From a virus: 37,317 bases of DNA. The translations under genes and the position numbers were made by a program. The first letter of the stretch is position 1. Every line of letters starts with the position of its first letter. Below are positions 1-7,647 of the stretch, piece by piece. The notes under the pieces were generated by a model. It did no database searches and had not been told where the DNA came from. It saw nothing but the letters and a program-made list of their open reading frames with translations. The stretch covers positions 1 through 37,317 of IMG/VR virus record IMGVR_UViG_3300035661_000172; one strand, 5' to 3'.

Positions 1-1
1 C

Positions 2-3000
2 CACGGCGCCAAGTGGGTCTACAGCAAGGAGGGCGGCATGGACGCCCAGAGCGCCGCCGAGGTCCTGGGATTCGACTCAGGGGACCAGCTGATCCAGACC
101 CTCAAGCGCATGGCCCCCCGGAACGAGAGGATCAAGGCAGATGCGGACCTGCTCATGAAGCAGCGCCACGGCGACATGCTAACGGACGGCTCCATTGCGG
201 AGACAGCCCTGGAGATCCTGCACAACGCGGACCGCGAGAAGGCCCTGATGACCGAGCTGCAGGCCCTGCGCAAGCTGCAGGCCCAGGTCAAGGAGGGCAA
301 GGCCCAGGCCCGGGCCACAGTGCAGGAGGTTCCTCCGATCCAGACCTTCCGGGATGCGGCCCGCGAGCTGGTGGAGCAGACCACCGTCCGGGACCTGGAG
401 CCCTACCGCTACCTCGTGGCCAGCCGCCAGGCCTCCCGAGAGGCGTTCAAGGCCATGGCCGTGGACGACTATGCGGCCGCTGGGGACGCCAAGCAGAAGG
501 AGCTCCTGAACCACTTCCTCTACCTGGAGGCGACCAAGGCCAAGACTGAGGCCAGGGACATCGCAGCCTATGGCAAGGACGGCCAGACGGGGAGGTTCCA
601 GGCCATGCTGGGCAAGGCCGGGAGCGACTACCGGGACCAGTGGAACGCGCTGGCCGGGCGGTATGAGTTCTCCCAAGTCACCAACAAGGAACTGGACAGC
701 CGGAAGAGCCTCGCCGAGTGGGCCGCGGACCAACGCGCAGCCGGGGAGGAGGTCGACATTGACCCCAGCCTCTACCGCGAGGGCCAGGTCAAGAACTGGC
801 GTGAGGTCCCGCTCTCCGAGCTTCGGGCCGTGAAGGACGCCCTGAAGAACATCGAGACCATCGCCCGGCGGGCGAACAAGGTCACCGCCGCGGGCAAGGC
901 CATCGACTACGAAACAGCCGTGGAGAACCTCGTCAACACCGCAACCCTGAACCTGAAGAGCAAGGCCGTGCCGCTGGCGGGCTCCACCCTGACGGCCGGG
1001 GAGAGGCTGGCCGCCAAGGCGAGCCACATCAATGCCGTCTTGCTCCCCATGGAGCAACTCATGGACCGCCTGGACGGCGGGGATGTCACGGGGCCATGGC
1101 ACGAGCACTTCATGAACCGGGCCAGCGAAGCGCAGAACAAGGAGCACGAGCTGGCCGAACGCTTGGCCATGCCCATCAAGGAGGCTCTGGAGGCGATCCC
1201 CACCGAGATCAAGCACTCCATGCTGGACTTCACTGGCATCCGGCTCCCCGGCATGGACCGGGACTTGAACCGGAAGCAGCTCATCTCCATCGCCCTGAAC
1301 CGGGGCAACGAGCAGAACTGGGAGAAGCTCCTTCATGGCAGGGGCTGGACCTCCATGGAGTCCCAGGCCGAAATCGGCCGGGGCCTGGCCAAGCTCACGG
1401 CCCCCGAGTGGGAGTTCGTCCAGAAGGTCTGGGATGCCTTCGAATCCCTCCGCCCGGAGATCGGGGACCTTCAGCGCAAGATGACCGGCCTGGAGCCTCA
1501 GTGGGTGGAGGCCAAGCCCTTTGCCGCCGTGGACGAGAAGGGGAACACCATCGCCAACCTTCGCGGCGGCTACTATCCCCTCGTGGCCGATCCCGGAGAG
1601 AGCGGCGTGGGCATGCGCCAGGACATCGACGCGGGCAAGGGCGTCATGGACAGCGGCTCCGGCTACGTCCGGGCCACCACCTCCACCGGCTACACCAAGG
1701 AGCGGACCAAGGCCACCTATCCCCTCCTGCTGGACTTTGAGCAGATCGTGACTCAGCATGCCGCCAAGATCGCCAAGGATCTCGCCTACCGCGAGTTCTT
1801 GGTGGACTCCAACCGCCTGCTGACGGACCAGCGCGTCCGGGACACCCTCCGGGAGACCCTGGGGCCCGAGTACGAGAAGCAGTTCATGCCTTGGCTCCGC
1901 TACCAGGCCAACAACCGGAACGGGTCCGCGGTCCAGGGCCTCGGCGAGGTCTCCCGCTGGATGATGCAGCTGCGAGCCAATGCGGTCGTGGCCACCATGG
2001 GCTTCAACCTGGCGACCACCGTGGTCCAGTTCTCGGGCATCACCCGGGCCCAGCACTACGTAGAGGGCGGGCACCTCATGCGGGCCTTCGGCGAGTTCCT
2101 GGCCCACCCCATCGAGACGACCAGGATGGTCCGCGAGCTCTCCGGGGAGATGGCCAACCGGGGCGAGAACTACGACCGCGACATGGGCTCCGTCATGCGG
2201 GGCGAGCTCACGAACAGCCTGGCAGCCTCGGCCAATAAGACCGTGCGCGGCTTGGTGCTCCCCTTGATGAAGGCCAACTCTGAGGTGATGAAGTTCGCCT
2301 TCCACGGGATCCTGCTGGCGGACGTGGCCCTGGGCATCCCCACCTGGCTCGGGGCCTATCGCCAGGGCCTAGCAACCCATGGGGATGCCGCGCGCGCCGC
2401 GCTGGAAGGGGACCGCGCCGTGCGCATGACTCTTCCCGCGGGCGGCGCCAAGGACCTTGCCCCGATCATGCGGAACAATGAGTTTTGGAAGATGGCAACA
2501 ATGTATTACGGCCACTTCAACAAGCTCTACGCCAACATGGAGGACTCCGCCCACAAGAGCGGCGTGATGGCTGGCAACGGGGACTTCCTGGGCGCCACCA
2601 AGCAGGCGGGCTCCACGGCCCTCCTCACGCTCATGATCCCTGCGGTGGCTGGCGCGCTCTTCAAGAATCGAGGGCCCGCCGATAAGGAGGACCCCGCCGA
2701 GTGGGCCATCCTGGAATCCCTCCACTTCGGGGCCAGCTCCATCCCCATCCTGCGGAACATCGCGGACGCCATGAAGACCGGGAAGAGCGGGAAGGACTTC
2801 AAGTTCTCCCCCCTGTTCGGAATCTTCGAGGAGCAGACCCAGGCGCTCATGAGCATGGGAGAGGCCGCTCAAGGGAAGGTGGAGTGGTCCAAAGCTGGCT
2901 TCGACGCCGCCAAGGCCTTCGGCCATACCTTCGGCATCGGTGGCACCACCCAGGCCGTGAAGTCCGCTCACTACCTCCAGCAGGTCTACTCCGGTCAGGA

Positions 3001-3076
3001 GCGGCCCGCCAACACCACCGAGCTCGTGAAGAATACCCTCCTCGGCAAGAACCCTGCGGAAGGAGGGCACCGATGA
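2..3076 (+). CDS. Giant internal virion (ejection) protein, C-terminal part
   Basis: This is the C-terminal half of a very large phage polyvalent protein. The frame is open from base 2, and the first ATG is at 38, but this is probably not the true start: the frame at the right edge of the window runs into it in phase if the ends are joined, giving 1,997 residues. The part seen here is largely helical and charged. Around residues 10-45 after the ATG it has the GF-SGD pattern common in phage large polyvalent proteins. A hydrophobic stretch (LLTLMIPAVAGALF) lies near the C-terminus. In T7-like phages the gene at this place encodes a core protein ejected into the cell with the DNA, which is inferred here. 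I see no transglycosylase motif in this part. The stop overlaps the next ATG as ATGA. Confidence 0.8.
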   Translation, partial: HGAKWVYSKEGGMDAQSAAEVLGFDSGDQLIQTLKRMAPRNERIKADADLLMKQRHGDMLTDGSIAETALEILHNADREKALMTELQALRKLQAQVKEGKAQARATVQEVPPIQTFRDAARELVEQTTVRDLEPYRYLVASRQASREAFKAMAVDDYAAAGDAKQKELLNHFLYLEATKAKTEARDIAAYGKDGQTGRFQAMLGKAGSDYRDQWNALAGRYEFSQVTNKELDSRKSLAEWAADQRAAGEEVDIDPSLYREGQVKNWREVPLSELRAVKDALKNIETIARRANKVTAAGKAIDYETAVENLVNTATLNLKSKAVPLAGSTLTAGERLAAKASHINAVLLPMEQLMDRLDGGDVTGPWHEHFMNRASEAQNKEHELAERLAMPIKEALEAIPTEIKHSMLDFTGIRLPGMDRDLNRKQLISIALNRGNEQNWEKLLHGRGWTSMESQAEIGRGLAKLTAPEWEFVQKVWDAFESLRPEIGDLQRKMTGLEPQWVEAKPFAAVDEKGNTIANLRGGYYPLVADPGESGVGMRQDIDAGKGVMDSGSGYVRATTSTGYTKERTKATYPLLLDFEQIVTQHAAKIAKDLAYREFLVDSNRLLTDQRVRDTLRETLGPEYEKQFMPWLRYQANNRNGSAVQGLGEVSRWMMQLRANAVVATMGFNLATTVVQFSGITRAQHYVEGGHLMRAFGEFLAHPIETTRMVRELSGEMANRGENYDRDMGSVMRGELTNSLAASANKTVRGLVLPLMKANSEVMKFAFHGILLADVALGIPTWLGAYRQGLATHGDAARAALEGDRAVRMTLPAGGAKDLAPIMRNNEFWKMATMYYGHFNKLYANMEDSAHKSGVMAGNGDFLGATKQAGSTALLTLMIPAVAGALFKNRGPADKEDPAEWAILESLHFGASSIPILRNIADAMKTGKSGKDFKFSPLFGIFEEQTQALMSMGEAAQGKVEWSKAGFDAAKAFGHTFGIGGTTQAVKSAHYLQQVYSGQERPANTTELVKNTLLGKNPAEGGHR

Positions 3077-3465
3077 GACGCGACCAGCTGCCGCCTGATG
3101 CAGGCCTGACCACGGATATCGGCGGGACGGCCCTGGGGAACTACCAGGAGAATACCTGGACTCCCACCTTCACCGGTCTGACGGTCGTCGGGACCCCCAC
3201 CTACACCGGAACCTACACCCGCATCGGGAGGGTGGTGTTCTTCACCCTCCGGATCCAGGCCACGACCAGCACGGCTTCTTCTGGAGGAGGAGGCGCCTAT
3301 TTCAACCTGCCCTTTGTACCTGCGACCAACTCCACCATGCAGGCGATCACGAGTGGGGTCTCGACGCTCCCCAACGGTTTCATCCTCGGCGGGAATGACA
3401 ACGGGTTTCTCCCCGCCTGGTCCGCCAACGCTGACATAACGATCTCTGGGTTCTACTTCGTTTAG
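3073..3465 (+). CDS. Small beta-rich tail-associated protein (G-WTP domain)
   Basis: A 130-residue protein starting at an ATG that overlaps the stop of the giant ejection protein. From residue 20 it carries the NTWTPTF...YTRIGRVVFF pattern, a beta-strand-rich module often found in phage tail fibres, spikes and nearby structural proteins. Glycine and serine/threonine are abundant, and there is no signal peptide or membrane segment. It sits just upstream of the tail spike, so a tail accessory or receptor-binding role is likely, but this is inferred from domain type and position only. The start is decided by the overlap, since the upstream extension in this frame is a shadow of the ejection gene. 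Confidence 0.7.
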   Translation: MRRDQLPPDAGLTTDIGGTALGNYQENTWTPTFTGLTVVGTPTYTGTYTRIGRVVFFTLRIQATTSTASSGGGGAYFNLPFVPATNSTMQAITSGVSTLPNGFILGGNDNGFLPAWSANADITISGFYFV

Positions 3466-3475
3466 TTAAACCGCC

Positions 3476-3510
3476 ACCTCCTTTGCCGGTACACCCGGCC
3501 CTCCGGAGAC
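3476..3510 (+). promoter_or_regulatory. Structured leader of the tail spike gene
   Basis: The sequence ACCTCCTTTG (3476-3485) is followed by a 5-bp hairpin, GCCGG / CCGGC (3485-3489 and 3495-3499), and by CCCTCCGGAGAC (3499-3510), which holds the Shine-Dalgarno GGAG for the ATG at 3515. The same 10-base and 12-base blocks, with a differently sequenced but still complementary stem between them, precede the major capsid gene at 26262-26299. ACCTCCTTT matches the conserved 3' end of bacterial 16S rRNA and could pair with the Shine-Dalgarno, so a translational role is possible. That role is inferred. Confidence 0.5.
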
Positions 3511-3514
3511 CACC

Positions 3515-5668
3515 ATGACCGTTTCGACCACTCTCTCCCGTGCTGACTTCCCCTGCAATGGGGTGACTACCTCTTTCCCCTTCAGCTTCCCGGTGAACGC
3601 CGCTTCCGACCTGACCGTGACGCTCACGGACGCCGACGGGAATGAGACTCTCTTGAACCAGAACTCGGACTATTCGGTGACTCTCGCGGGCACCTCGGGC
3701 GGGAGTGTGACGACCGTCCAGGCCTATGCCACGGGGATGGTCACCGTGAAGCGCATCGTGGACCTGACCCAGCCCACCAGCATCCGGAACCAGGGCGCCT
3801 TCTTCCCGGAGATCCACGAGAATGTCTTCGACCGGCTCACCATGATCGACCAGCAGCAGCAGGAGCAGCTCGACCGCAGCCTGAAGTTCCGGAATGCGCC
3901 TTCGGCCAGCATGACTATTCCGACACCCACCCCCAACGCAGCCCTCGCATGGGATGCCACAGGTAGCAGCCTCATCAATGTGCCAGCCCTCACACCCTCC
4001 GCCGAAGCCCTCCAAGCCAATCTCGCCGCCACCGGCGCCGGCCAGGGCGCGGAGATGGTGGGATACAAGGCGCCGTTCACGGGAGCGGTAGCAACGACGC
4101 AGGCAAGTAAAAACTTACAGACAGTTGATCTAACCGACTTTGGAACTGTGGATGTATCCGGGGTAGAGGATAGTTCCGCAGCATTCGCCAATGCCATAAA
4201 TGCTCTGGCTCATATCAACGGTAGCGCGGGTGGTGTCATCAACTGCCCCCGTGGTCTCATCAAGTGTAACATTGTACTAACTCAATCTGGAATCACTATC
4301 AGGGGAAAGGGCAAACGCGCCACGCGGCTGACTCCTGCTATTAATGCCCCAGTAATTTCAATTGGAAACATGAATGGGCCATTAGTTGATGACCACATCG
4401 AGGATCTAGGTTTTGACAACTCGGGTGGGGTAGCGACTGGAACGACGCCGGCCATTAGTTCTATTAGCACCACTCAAATCAACGATTCTAACCACTTCAA
4501 AAATCTGTTTATTCAGTATTTCCCTATTGGTATTTCAGTTACTGGACGATCAATTCTGACTGTATTTGATACAGTAGAAATCCTTAACTCGACATTGTAT
4601 GGGTGGAATATACATCCAGTCTCAGGAGCCTCTGTGAATCACATGCAAGTGATTAATAGTCGGTCCTATGTCAGTGGGAGTCACGGTTTCTATGCGAATG
4701 GTACCGATACAGATTTCATACTAGGTATTGACTTTGATCATTTTGACGCTGAATTTTGTGGTTACTCAAATGATAGGGTAGCCAACACGAATAATGGTAC
4801 CGCCGGAATCTGGGCAGAGAATGTTGAAGGCCTGAATCTCAGTAATGAGTGCTATTTCGAGAATAACGGGCTTGGAGCAGCAGACGGTAAAGGGGCCGGA
4901 GTCCGTATCACAGGAACTTATGGTGGGTGGTTCAACATTTGTTCGACACTTTCGTGGGCAACGCAAAATGCCATCTACATTGACGCTATTCAATCCATCG
5001 GTAATATTAGTTCTTGTCATTTGGCTGGAACTAATGCTGACATCAAAACTGCTTTTCCTATCGGGGGTGGGTCTAATATCTCCATCAGCGCAAATAAGAA
5101 CTCGGATGTCGGTGACAAGATTTATGTAGATGGTTACAGCCGTTCCTTCGTCAACTACCCTCAGCAGGCAACGGCCAACACCATCCAGGGGGCGCTTACG
5201 GATGGGATGTCCATGGCTCTCTGTAATGTCTTCTTCGCCAACTCTGGCCCCACAACGATGAACACGCTGACCGATGGAGCAATTGGGCAAGAGATCACCA
5301 TAATCTGCCCTAATTCAGTAATCACATGGGCCCACAAAAATGTATCTGATAATGGGTTCTATTTCCCGCAACTTGCCAATTTTGCATCGGCTCCGAACGC
5401 GATTATGACTTTCCGCCGTTTTCCAGGTCGCGGCTGGGTTTTTATCAGTGTTGCCACTAAGAGCTGGGGCATCAGCCAACTTTCATCCGGGACCGTCACA
5501 GTCTCGGACACCTCGATCACTAGCAATTCGATTATTCAAGTAAGTGTAATGTCCGCAGGAGGAACGCAAGGATTCCTTCGGGTTACACTTAATGCGGGGT
5601 CCGGTTTCACCATTACCAGCACATCAGGGACTGAAACATCCTGGGTGGCGTGGAATAAGTTGCAGTAA
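3515..5668 (+). CDS. Tail spike / receptor-binding protein (T7-fibre-like N-terminus, beta-helix body)
   Basis: A 717-residue tail spike. Residues 1 to about 130 resemble the virion-attachment domain shared by T7-type fibres and many podovirus spikes (LSRADFPCNGVTTSFPFSFP near the start, a TVKRIVDLTQPT segment, then a Gln-rich coiled stretch at QQQQEQLDRS). From about residue 225 there is a pectate-lyase-like start (GGVINCPRG, GITIRGKG) followed by asparagine- and glycine-rich repeats typical of a right-handed parallel beta-helix that binds or cleaves surface glycans. The last 60 or so residues (VTVSDTSITSNS, GFTITSTSGTETS) match a common C-terminal fibre tip domain. Base composition drops sharply from about 4100 onward, with many AT-ending codons, so the receptor-binding part looks newly acquired. 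The catalytic residues cannot be named from sequence alone. Confidence 0.9.
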   Translation: MTVSTTLSRADFPCNGVTTSFPFSFPVNAASDLTVTLTDADGNETLLNQNSDYSVTLAGTSGGSVTTVQAYATGMVTVKRIVDLTQPTSIRNQGAFFPEIHENVFDRLTMIDQQQQEQLDRSLKFRNAPSASMTIPTPTPNAALAWDATGSSLINVPALTPSAEALQANLAATGAGQGAEMVGYKAPFTGAVATTQASKNLQTVDLTDFGTVDVSGVEDSSAAFANAINALAHINGSAGGVINCPRGLIKCNIVLTQSGITIRGKGKRATRLTPAINAPVISIGNMNGPLVDDHIEDLGFDNSGGVATGTTPAISSISTTQINDSNHFKNLFIQYFPIGISVTGRSILTVFDTVEILNSTLYGWNIHPVSGASVNHMQVINSRSYVSGSHGFYANGTDTDFILGIDFDHFDAEFCGYSNDRVANTNNGTAGIWAENVEGLNLSNECYFENNGLGAADGKGAGVRITGTYGGWFNICSTLSWATQNAIYIDAIQSIGNISSCHLAGTNADIKTAFPIGGGSNISISANKNSDVGDKIYVDGYSRSFVNYPQQATANTIQGALTDGMSMALCNVFFANSGPTTMNTLTDGAIGQEITIICPNSVITWAHKNVSDNGFYFPQLANFASAPNAIMTFRRFPGRGWVFISVATKSWGISQLSSGTVTVSDTSITSNSIIQVSVMSAGGTQGFLRVTLNAGSGFTITSTSGTETSWVAWNKLQ

Positions 5669-5729
5669 TCCCGACGACTCCGGGCGGGTTACTCGCACAG
5701 CCAACCTTGGCCCTCAACAGGAGCACCAC

Positions 5730-5873
5730 ATGAGCTTCGACCAAGCATTCCAACGGTTCATTGGTTTCGTTGGAGGTTGCACCAACGAACACGGCCATCA
5801 TCGTAGCCGGTGCCGATGGACGCCGCAGGGGTTGGCGGGCTACCTGGTGGACGAACGGCGGACGAACGGATAG
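5730..5873 (+). pseudogene. Remnant of a GH108-type lysozyme gene (N-terminus only)
   Basis: A 47-codon frame with a good ribosome site (AGGAG at 5719-5723) whose first 17 residues, MSFDQAFQRFIGFVGGC, look like the start of glycoside hydrolase 108 phage lysozymes (pattern FD-AF-R-IG-EGGY-N). The catalytic glutamate of the EGG motif is Val here, and after residue 20 the similarity ends in a His/Arg-rich tail. Intact enzymes of this family are about 160-200 residues. The place just after the tail spike is usual for such a gene. I therefore read it as a decayed or recombined endolysin; the peptide may still be made. The active lysis enzyme is probably the M15 peptidase at 21683. It could also be an unrelated small protein. 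Confidence 0.45.
5847..5866 (+). repeat. Direct repeat copy 1 (GGACGAACGG type)
   Basis: GTGGACGAACGGCGGACGAA matches the block at 6044-6063 at 19 of 20 positions. Each block itself holds two spaced copies of GGACGAA(CGG). Such short direct repeats beside an integrase gene could be arm-type integrase or excisionase binding sites. That role is inferred. Confidence 0.4.
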
Positions 5874-5931
5874 GCCGCGCTTCCGGGTTCGCCTGCATTT
5901 TCAATCACTTACGGGACGTCACCAACGGATT

Positions 5932-5959
5932 TTGAGTGGGTCACGCCGGGCCCACTCAA
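5932..5959 (+). terminator. Hairpin in the spike-integrase intergenic region, possible terminator
   Basis: A perfect 9-bp inverted repeat, TTGAGTGGG (5932-5940) and CCCACTCAA (5951-5959), with a 10-base loop. No T-tract follows, so it is a weak candidate for an intrinsic terminator of the virion operon and may instead be part of the recombination region. The surrounding stretch 5874-6064 contains no gene I can support. Confidence 0.3.
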
Positions 5960-6043
5960 GGCCCGTGCACTCCACGAAACGCCCGTGACTACTGGCTTGC
6001 GCTCCACCTGGCTCCATGGCTAGCCTCTTGAGTTCACGGTTCC

Positions 6044-6063
6044 GTGGACGAACGGGGGACGAA
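6044..6063 (+). repeat. Direct repeat copy 2 (GGACGAACGG type)
   Basis: GTGGACGAACGGGGGACGAA is the second copy of the block at 5847-5866, with one mismatch. It lies directly upstream of the chosen integrase ATG at 6065, and its GGGGGAC doubles as the ribosome site. Confidence 0.4.
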
Positions 6064-6064
6064 A

Positions 6065-7249
6065 ATGCGGTGGACGGAGGCGGGGCTTCGGGCCCTTCAG
6101 CCGACCGGGAAACGCGAGCAGTTCACAGACCCGACCACGCCTGGCCTGGTCCTGCTCATGACTCCGGCGGGCGCCAAGACATTCTACTTGGTTTACCGGG
6201 CGGGGGGAGGCCGGGCCGGCCGGAAGCGGTGGCACAAGATCGGTCGTTTCGGAGTAGACGGCGGCCTGGAGTGGGCCCAGCGCCGGGCGGTGGTCCTCCG
6301 CGGGAGGGTCCAGGAGGGTCAGGACCCGCAGGAGACCCGGAAGGCCGGGCGCGGGGCGAAGCCGGGCTACACCGTGGCGGACCTGTGTGACCGCTTCGAG
6401 CGCGACTACCTGGACGCGGAGAAGGTGCGCCCCTCCACAGCGGTGGGCTACAGGCAGCACATCAAGGCCCACATCCGCCCCGAACTCGGGGGGCTGACCG
6501 TGGCCGAGGTCCGGCCCACTCACATCACCGCGCTGCTTGAGTCCGTGGCGAAGCGGTCTCCCGGGCAGGCCAACAAGCTCCGGGCCACGCTCTCCCGCAT
6601 GTTCAACCGGGCCGAGCTGTGGGAGCTCCGATCGGCGGGCTCCAACCCGGTGAGGGGGCAGGACCGGCAGCCCAGCACGCCGCGGACGGTTCGGCTCAGT
6701 GAGGCCCAGGTCCAGCGCCTCGGGGCTGCGCTGCGGGATTCCGGCGAGGGGTGGCAGGCCAAGGCCGGGGTGGTGATCCTCCTGCTCACCGGGATGCGGC
6801 TCTCCGAGGTGAAGGGGAACGCCGCGAAGAAGATCGCCCCCCTGCCATGGTCCGCGGTGGACCTGGAGGCCGGGGTGGTGCGCCTGGAGTGGCACAAGAC
6901 GGCGAAGAAGGTGGGCGCCAAGACCGTCTATCTCTGCCCCGAGCTGGTGGCCTACCTAAAGGCCCTGCCCAAGGCGGGCCCCCTGGTCCTGGCCGACTAC
7001 CGGAACATGCACGGCGCATGGCAGCGGCTGCGCAAGGCGGCGGATCTACCGGGCGTCACCCTTCACGACCTCCGGCACACCTTCACCAGTTTCGGGGATG
7101 ACCTGGGGTTCAGCGAGGCGACCCGGGCCGCGCTGGTGGGCCACAAGGCGGGGACGATGACCGGTCGCTACACCCACAAGGTGGACTCAGCCCTCGCCGG
7201 AGCCGCCGCAAAGATTGGCGGGCACCTGTGGGGGCTGTTAGGCTTGTGA
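6065..7249 (+). CDS. int: Tyrosine-recombinase integrase
   Basis: A 394-residue phage integrase of the P4/DUF4102-containing type. The N-terminal part (residues about 1-90) fits the arm-binding domain (TEAGLRAL, DPTTPGLVLL, KTFYLVYR), the middle (about 100-190) the core-binding SAM-like domain, and the C-terminal part the catalytic domain. Catalytic residues visible are Arg245 in TGMRLSE, His334 and Arg337 in LHDLRH, His360 in VGHK and the nucleophile Tyr369 in GRYTH. The set is complete, so it should be active. A GTG at 6044 would add seven residues, but the ATG at 6065 has GGGGGAC at good spacing and gives the usual N-terminus. The stop lies 3 bases before a tRNA-Leu gene, and the excisionase converges from the other side. 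Confidence 0.95.
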   Translation: MRWTEAGLRALQPTGKREQFTDPTTPGLVLLMTPAGAKTFYLVYRAGGGRAGRKRWHKIGRFGVDGGLEWAQRRAVVLRGRVQEGQDPQETRKAGRGAKPGYTVADLCDRFERDYLDAEKVRPSTAVGYRQHIKAHIRPELGGLTVAEVRPTHITALLESVAKRSPGQANKLRATLSRMFNRAELWELRSAGSNPVRGQDRQPSTPRTVRLSEAQVQRLGAALRDSGEGWQAKAGVVILLLTGMRLSEVKGNAAKKIAPLPWSAVDLEAGVVRLEWHKTAKKVGAKTVYLCPELVAYLKALPKAGPLVLADYRNMHGAWQRLRKAADLPGVTLHDLRHTFTSFGDDLGFSEATRAALVGHKAGTMTGRYTHKVDSALAGAAAKIGGHLWGLLGL

Positions 7250-7252
7250 CCT

Positions 7253-7336
7253 CCCCGAGTGGCGGAATGGCAGACGCACTCGACTCAAAATCGAGCGCCG
7301 CAAGGCGTGCCGGTTCGACCCCGGCCTCGGGGACCA
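7253..7336 (+). tRNA. tRNA-Leu(CAA)
   Basis: An 84-base tRNA that folds completely by eye. The acceptor stem is CCCCGAG (7253-7259) with CTCGGGG (7326-7332). The D stem is GCG/CGC, the anticodon stem CTCGA/TCGAG with loop CTCAAAA (anticodon CAA), the long class II variable arm CGCC-GCAA-GGCG, and the T arm GCCGG-TTCGACC-CCGGC. Discriminator A and an encoded CCA follow. Class II shape, discriminator A and CAA anticodon give leucine, reading TTG. It lies 3 bases after int and 1 base before the xis stop. It is probably the integration target or attP core (inferred). A pure codon-supply role is less likely, because TTG is uncommon in these genes. Confidence 0.93.
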
Positions 7337-7337
7337 G

Positions 7338-7517
7338 TCACGCCGCCCCCTTCTGCGCCTCGATCCAGGCGTCCAGGTCGGAGCGGTCGTACCGCACGGA
7401 CCGGCCCAGGTGGATGACCCGGGGCCCTAGGCCCTTGTACCGCCAGTTCTCCAGCGTGCCCGGCTCCATGCCCAGGTAGGCGGCGGCGGCGATGGTGTCG
7501 AAAAGGCGGATCTCCAT
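7338..7517 (-). CDS. xis: Excisionase / AlpA-like helix-turn-helix protein
   Basis: A 59-residue protein of the MerR-type or HTH_17 winged-helix fold used by phage excisionases: DTIAAAAYLGMEPGTLENWR forms the helix-turn-helix and GPRVIHLGRSVRYDRSDLDAWI the wing and last helix. It would bind DNA near the attachment site and direct integrase toward excision. It is the last gene of the leftward early operon and converges on int with only the tRNA between them, so excisionase is more likely than a transcription regulator such as AlpA. The start ATG at 7517 lies 1 base after the stop of a tiny upstream frame (7519-7578), suggesting coupling. Confidence 0.8.
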   Translation of the reverse strand: MEIRLFDTIAAAAYLGMEPGTLENWRYKGLGPRVIHLGRSVRYDRSDLDAWIEAQKGAA

Positions 7518-7518
7518 C

Positions 7519-7578
7519 CTACGCCTCCCCCTCTGTGCCGGTGAGGGTCAGGCACCGGGGGCAACATTTTGCCTTCAT
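7519..7578 (-). CDS. Tiny Cys-rich peptide upstream of xis
   Basis: A 19-residue frame, MKAKCCPRCLTLTGTEGEA, with a strong ribosome site (AAGGAG, 6 bases upstream) and a stop just before the xis start. It may be a translational leader for xis or a minimal CxxC peptide. Evidence is the ribosome site, the spacing and the pattern of tightly packed genes in this operon; I know no family for it. Confidence 0.35.
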   Translation of the reverse strand: MKAKCCPRCLTLTGTEGEA

Positions 7579-7626
7579 GGTTGCTCCTTCTGGTTCGTGT
7601 TTCGCGCGATAGGCGGACTAGTTGTT

Positions 7627-7647
7627 CGCCTAAATTAAAGTTAGGCG
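7627..7647 (-). other. Hairpin spanning a stop codon
   Basis: A perfect 7-bp inverted repeat, CGCCTAA (7627-7633) and TTAGGCG (7641-7647), covers the stop codon of the 84-residue gene that ends at 7641. A second, imperfect one (7612-7632, AGGCGGAC/GTTCGCCT) follows on the minus strand. No T-run follows, so this may be an RNA processing or regulatory element before xis, not a terminator. The stretch 7579-7640 holds no gene I can support. Confidence 0.3.

Noticed and set aside
179-2305. Long minus-strand frames such as 179-2305, 14931-16856, 25521-27359 and 31947-34424
   Set aside because: They lie opposite well-identified virion or replication genes, have no ribosome sites or operon context, and have the Gly/Leu/Val/His-rich content expected from the antisense of GC-rich coding DNA.
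3515-5668. Possible diversity-generating retroelement, as found in the related phage BPP-1
   Set aside because: No reverse transcriptase frame exists anywhere in the window and I see no template/variable repeat pair near the tail genes.
5761-5988. A 75-residue plus frame in the spike-integrase gap
   Set aside because: No ribosome site, very basic random-looking composition and no similarity I recognise; the overlapping 5730 frame has the better signal.
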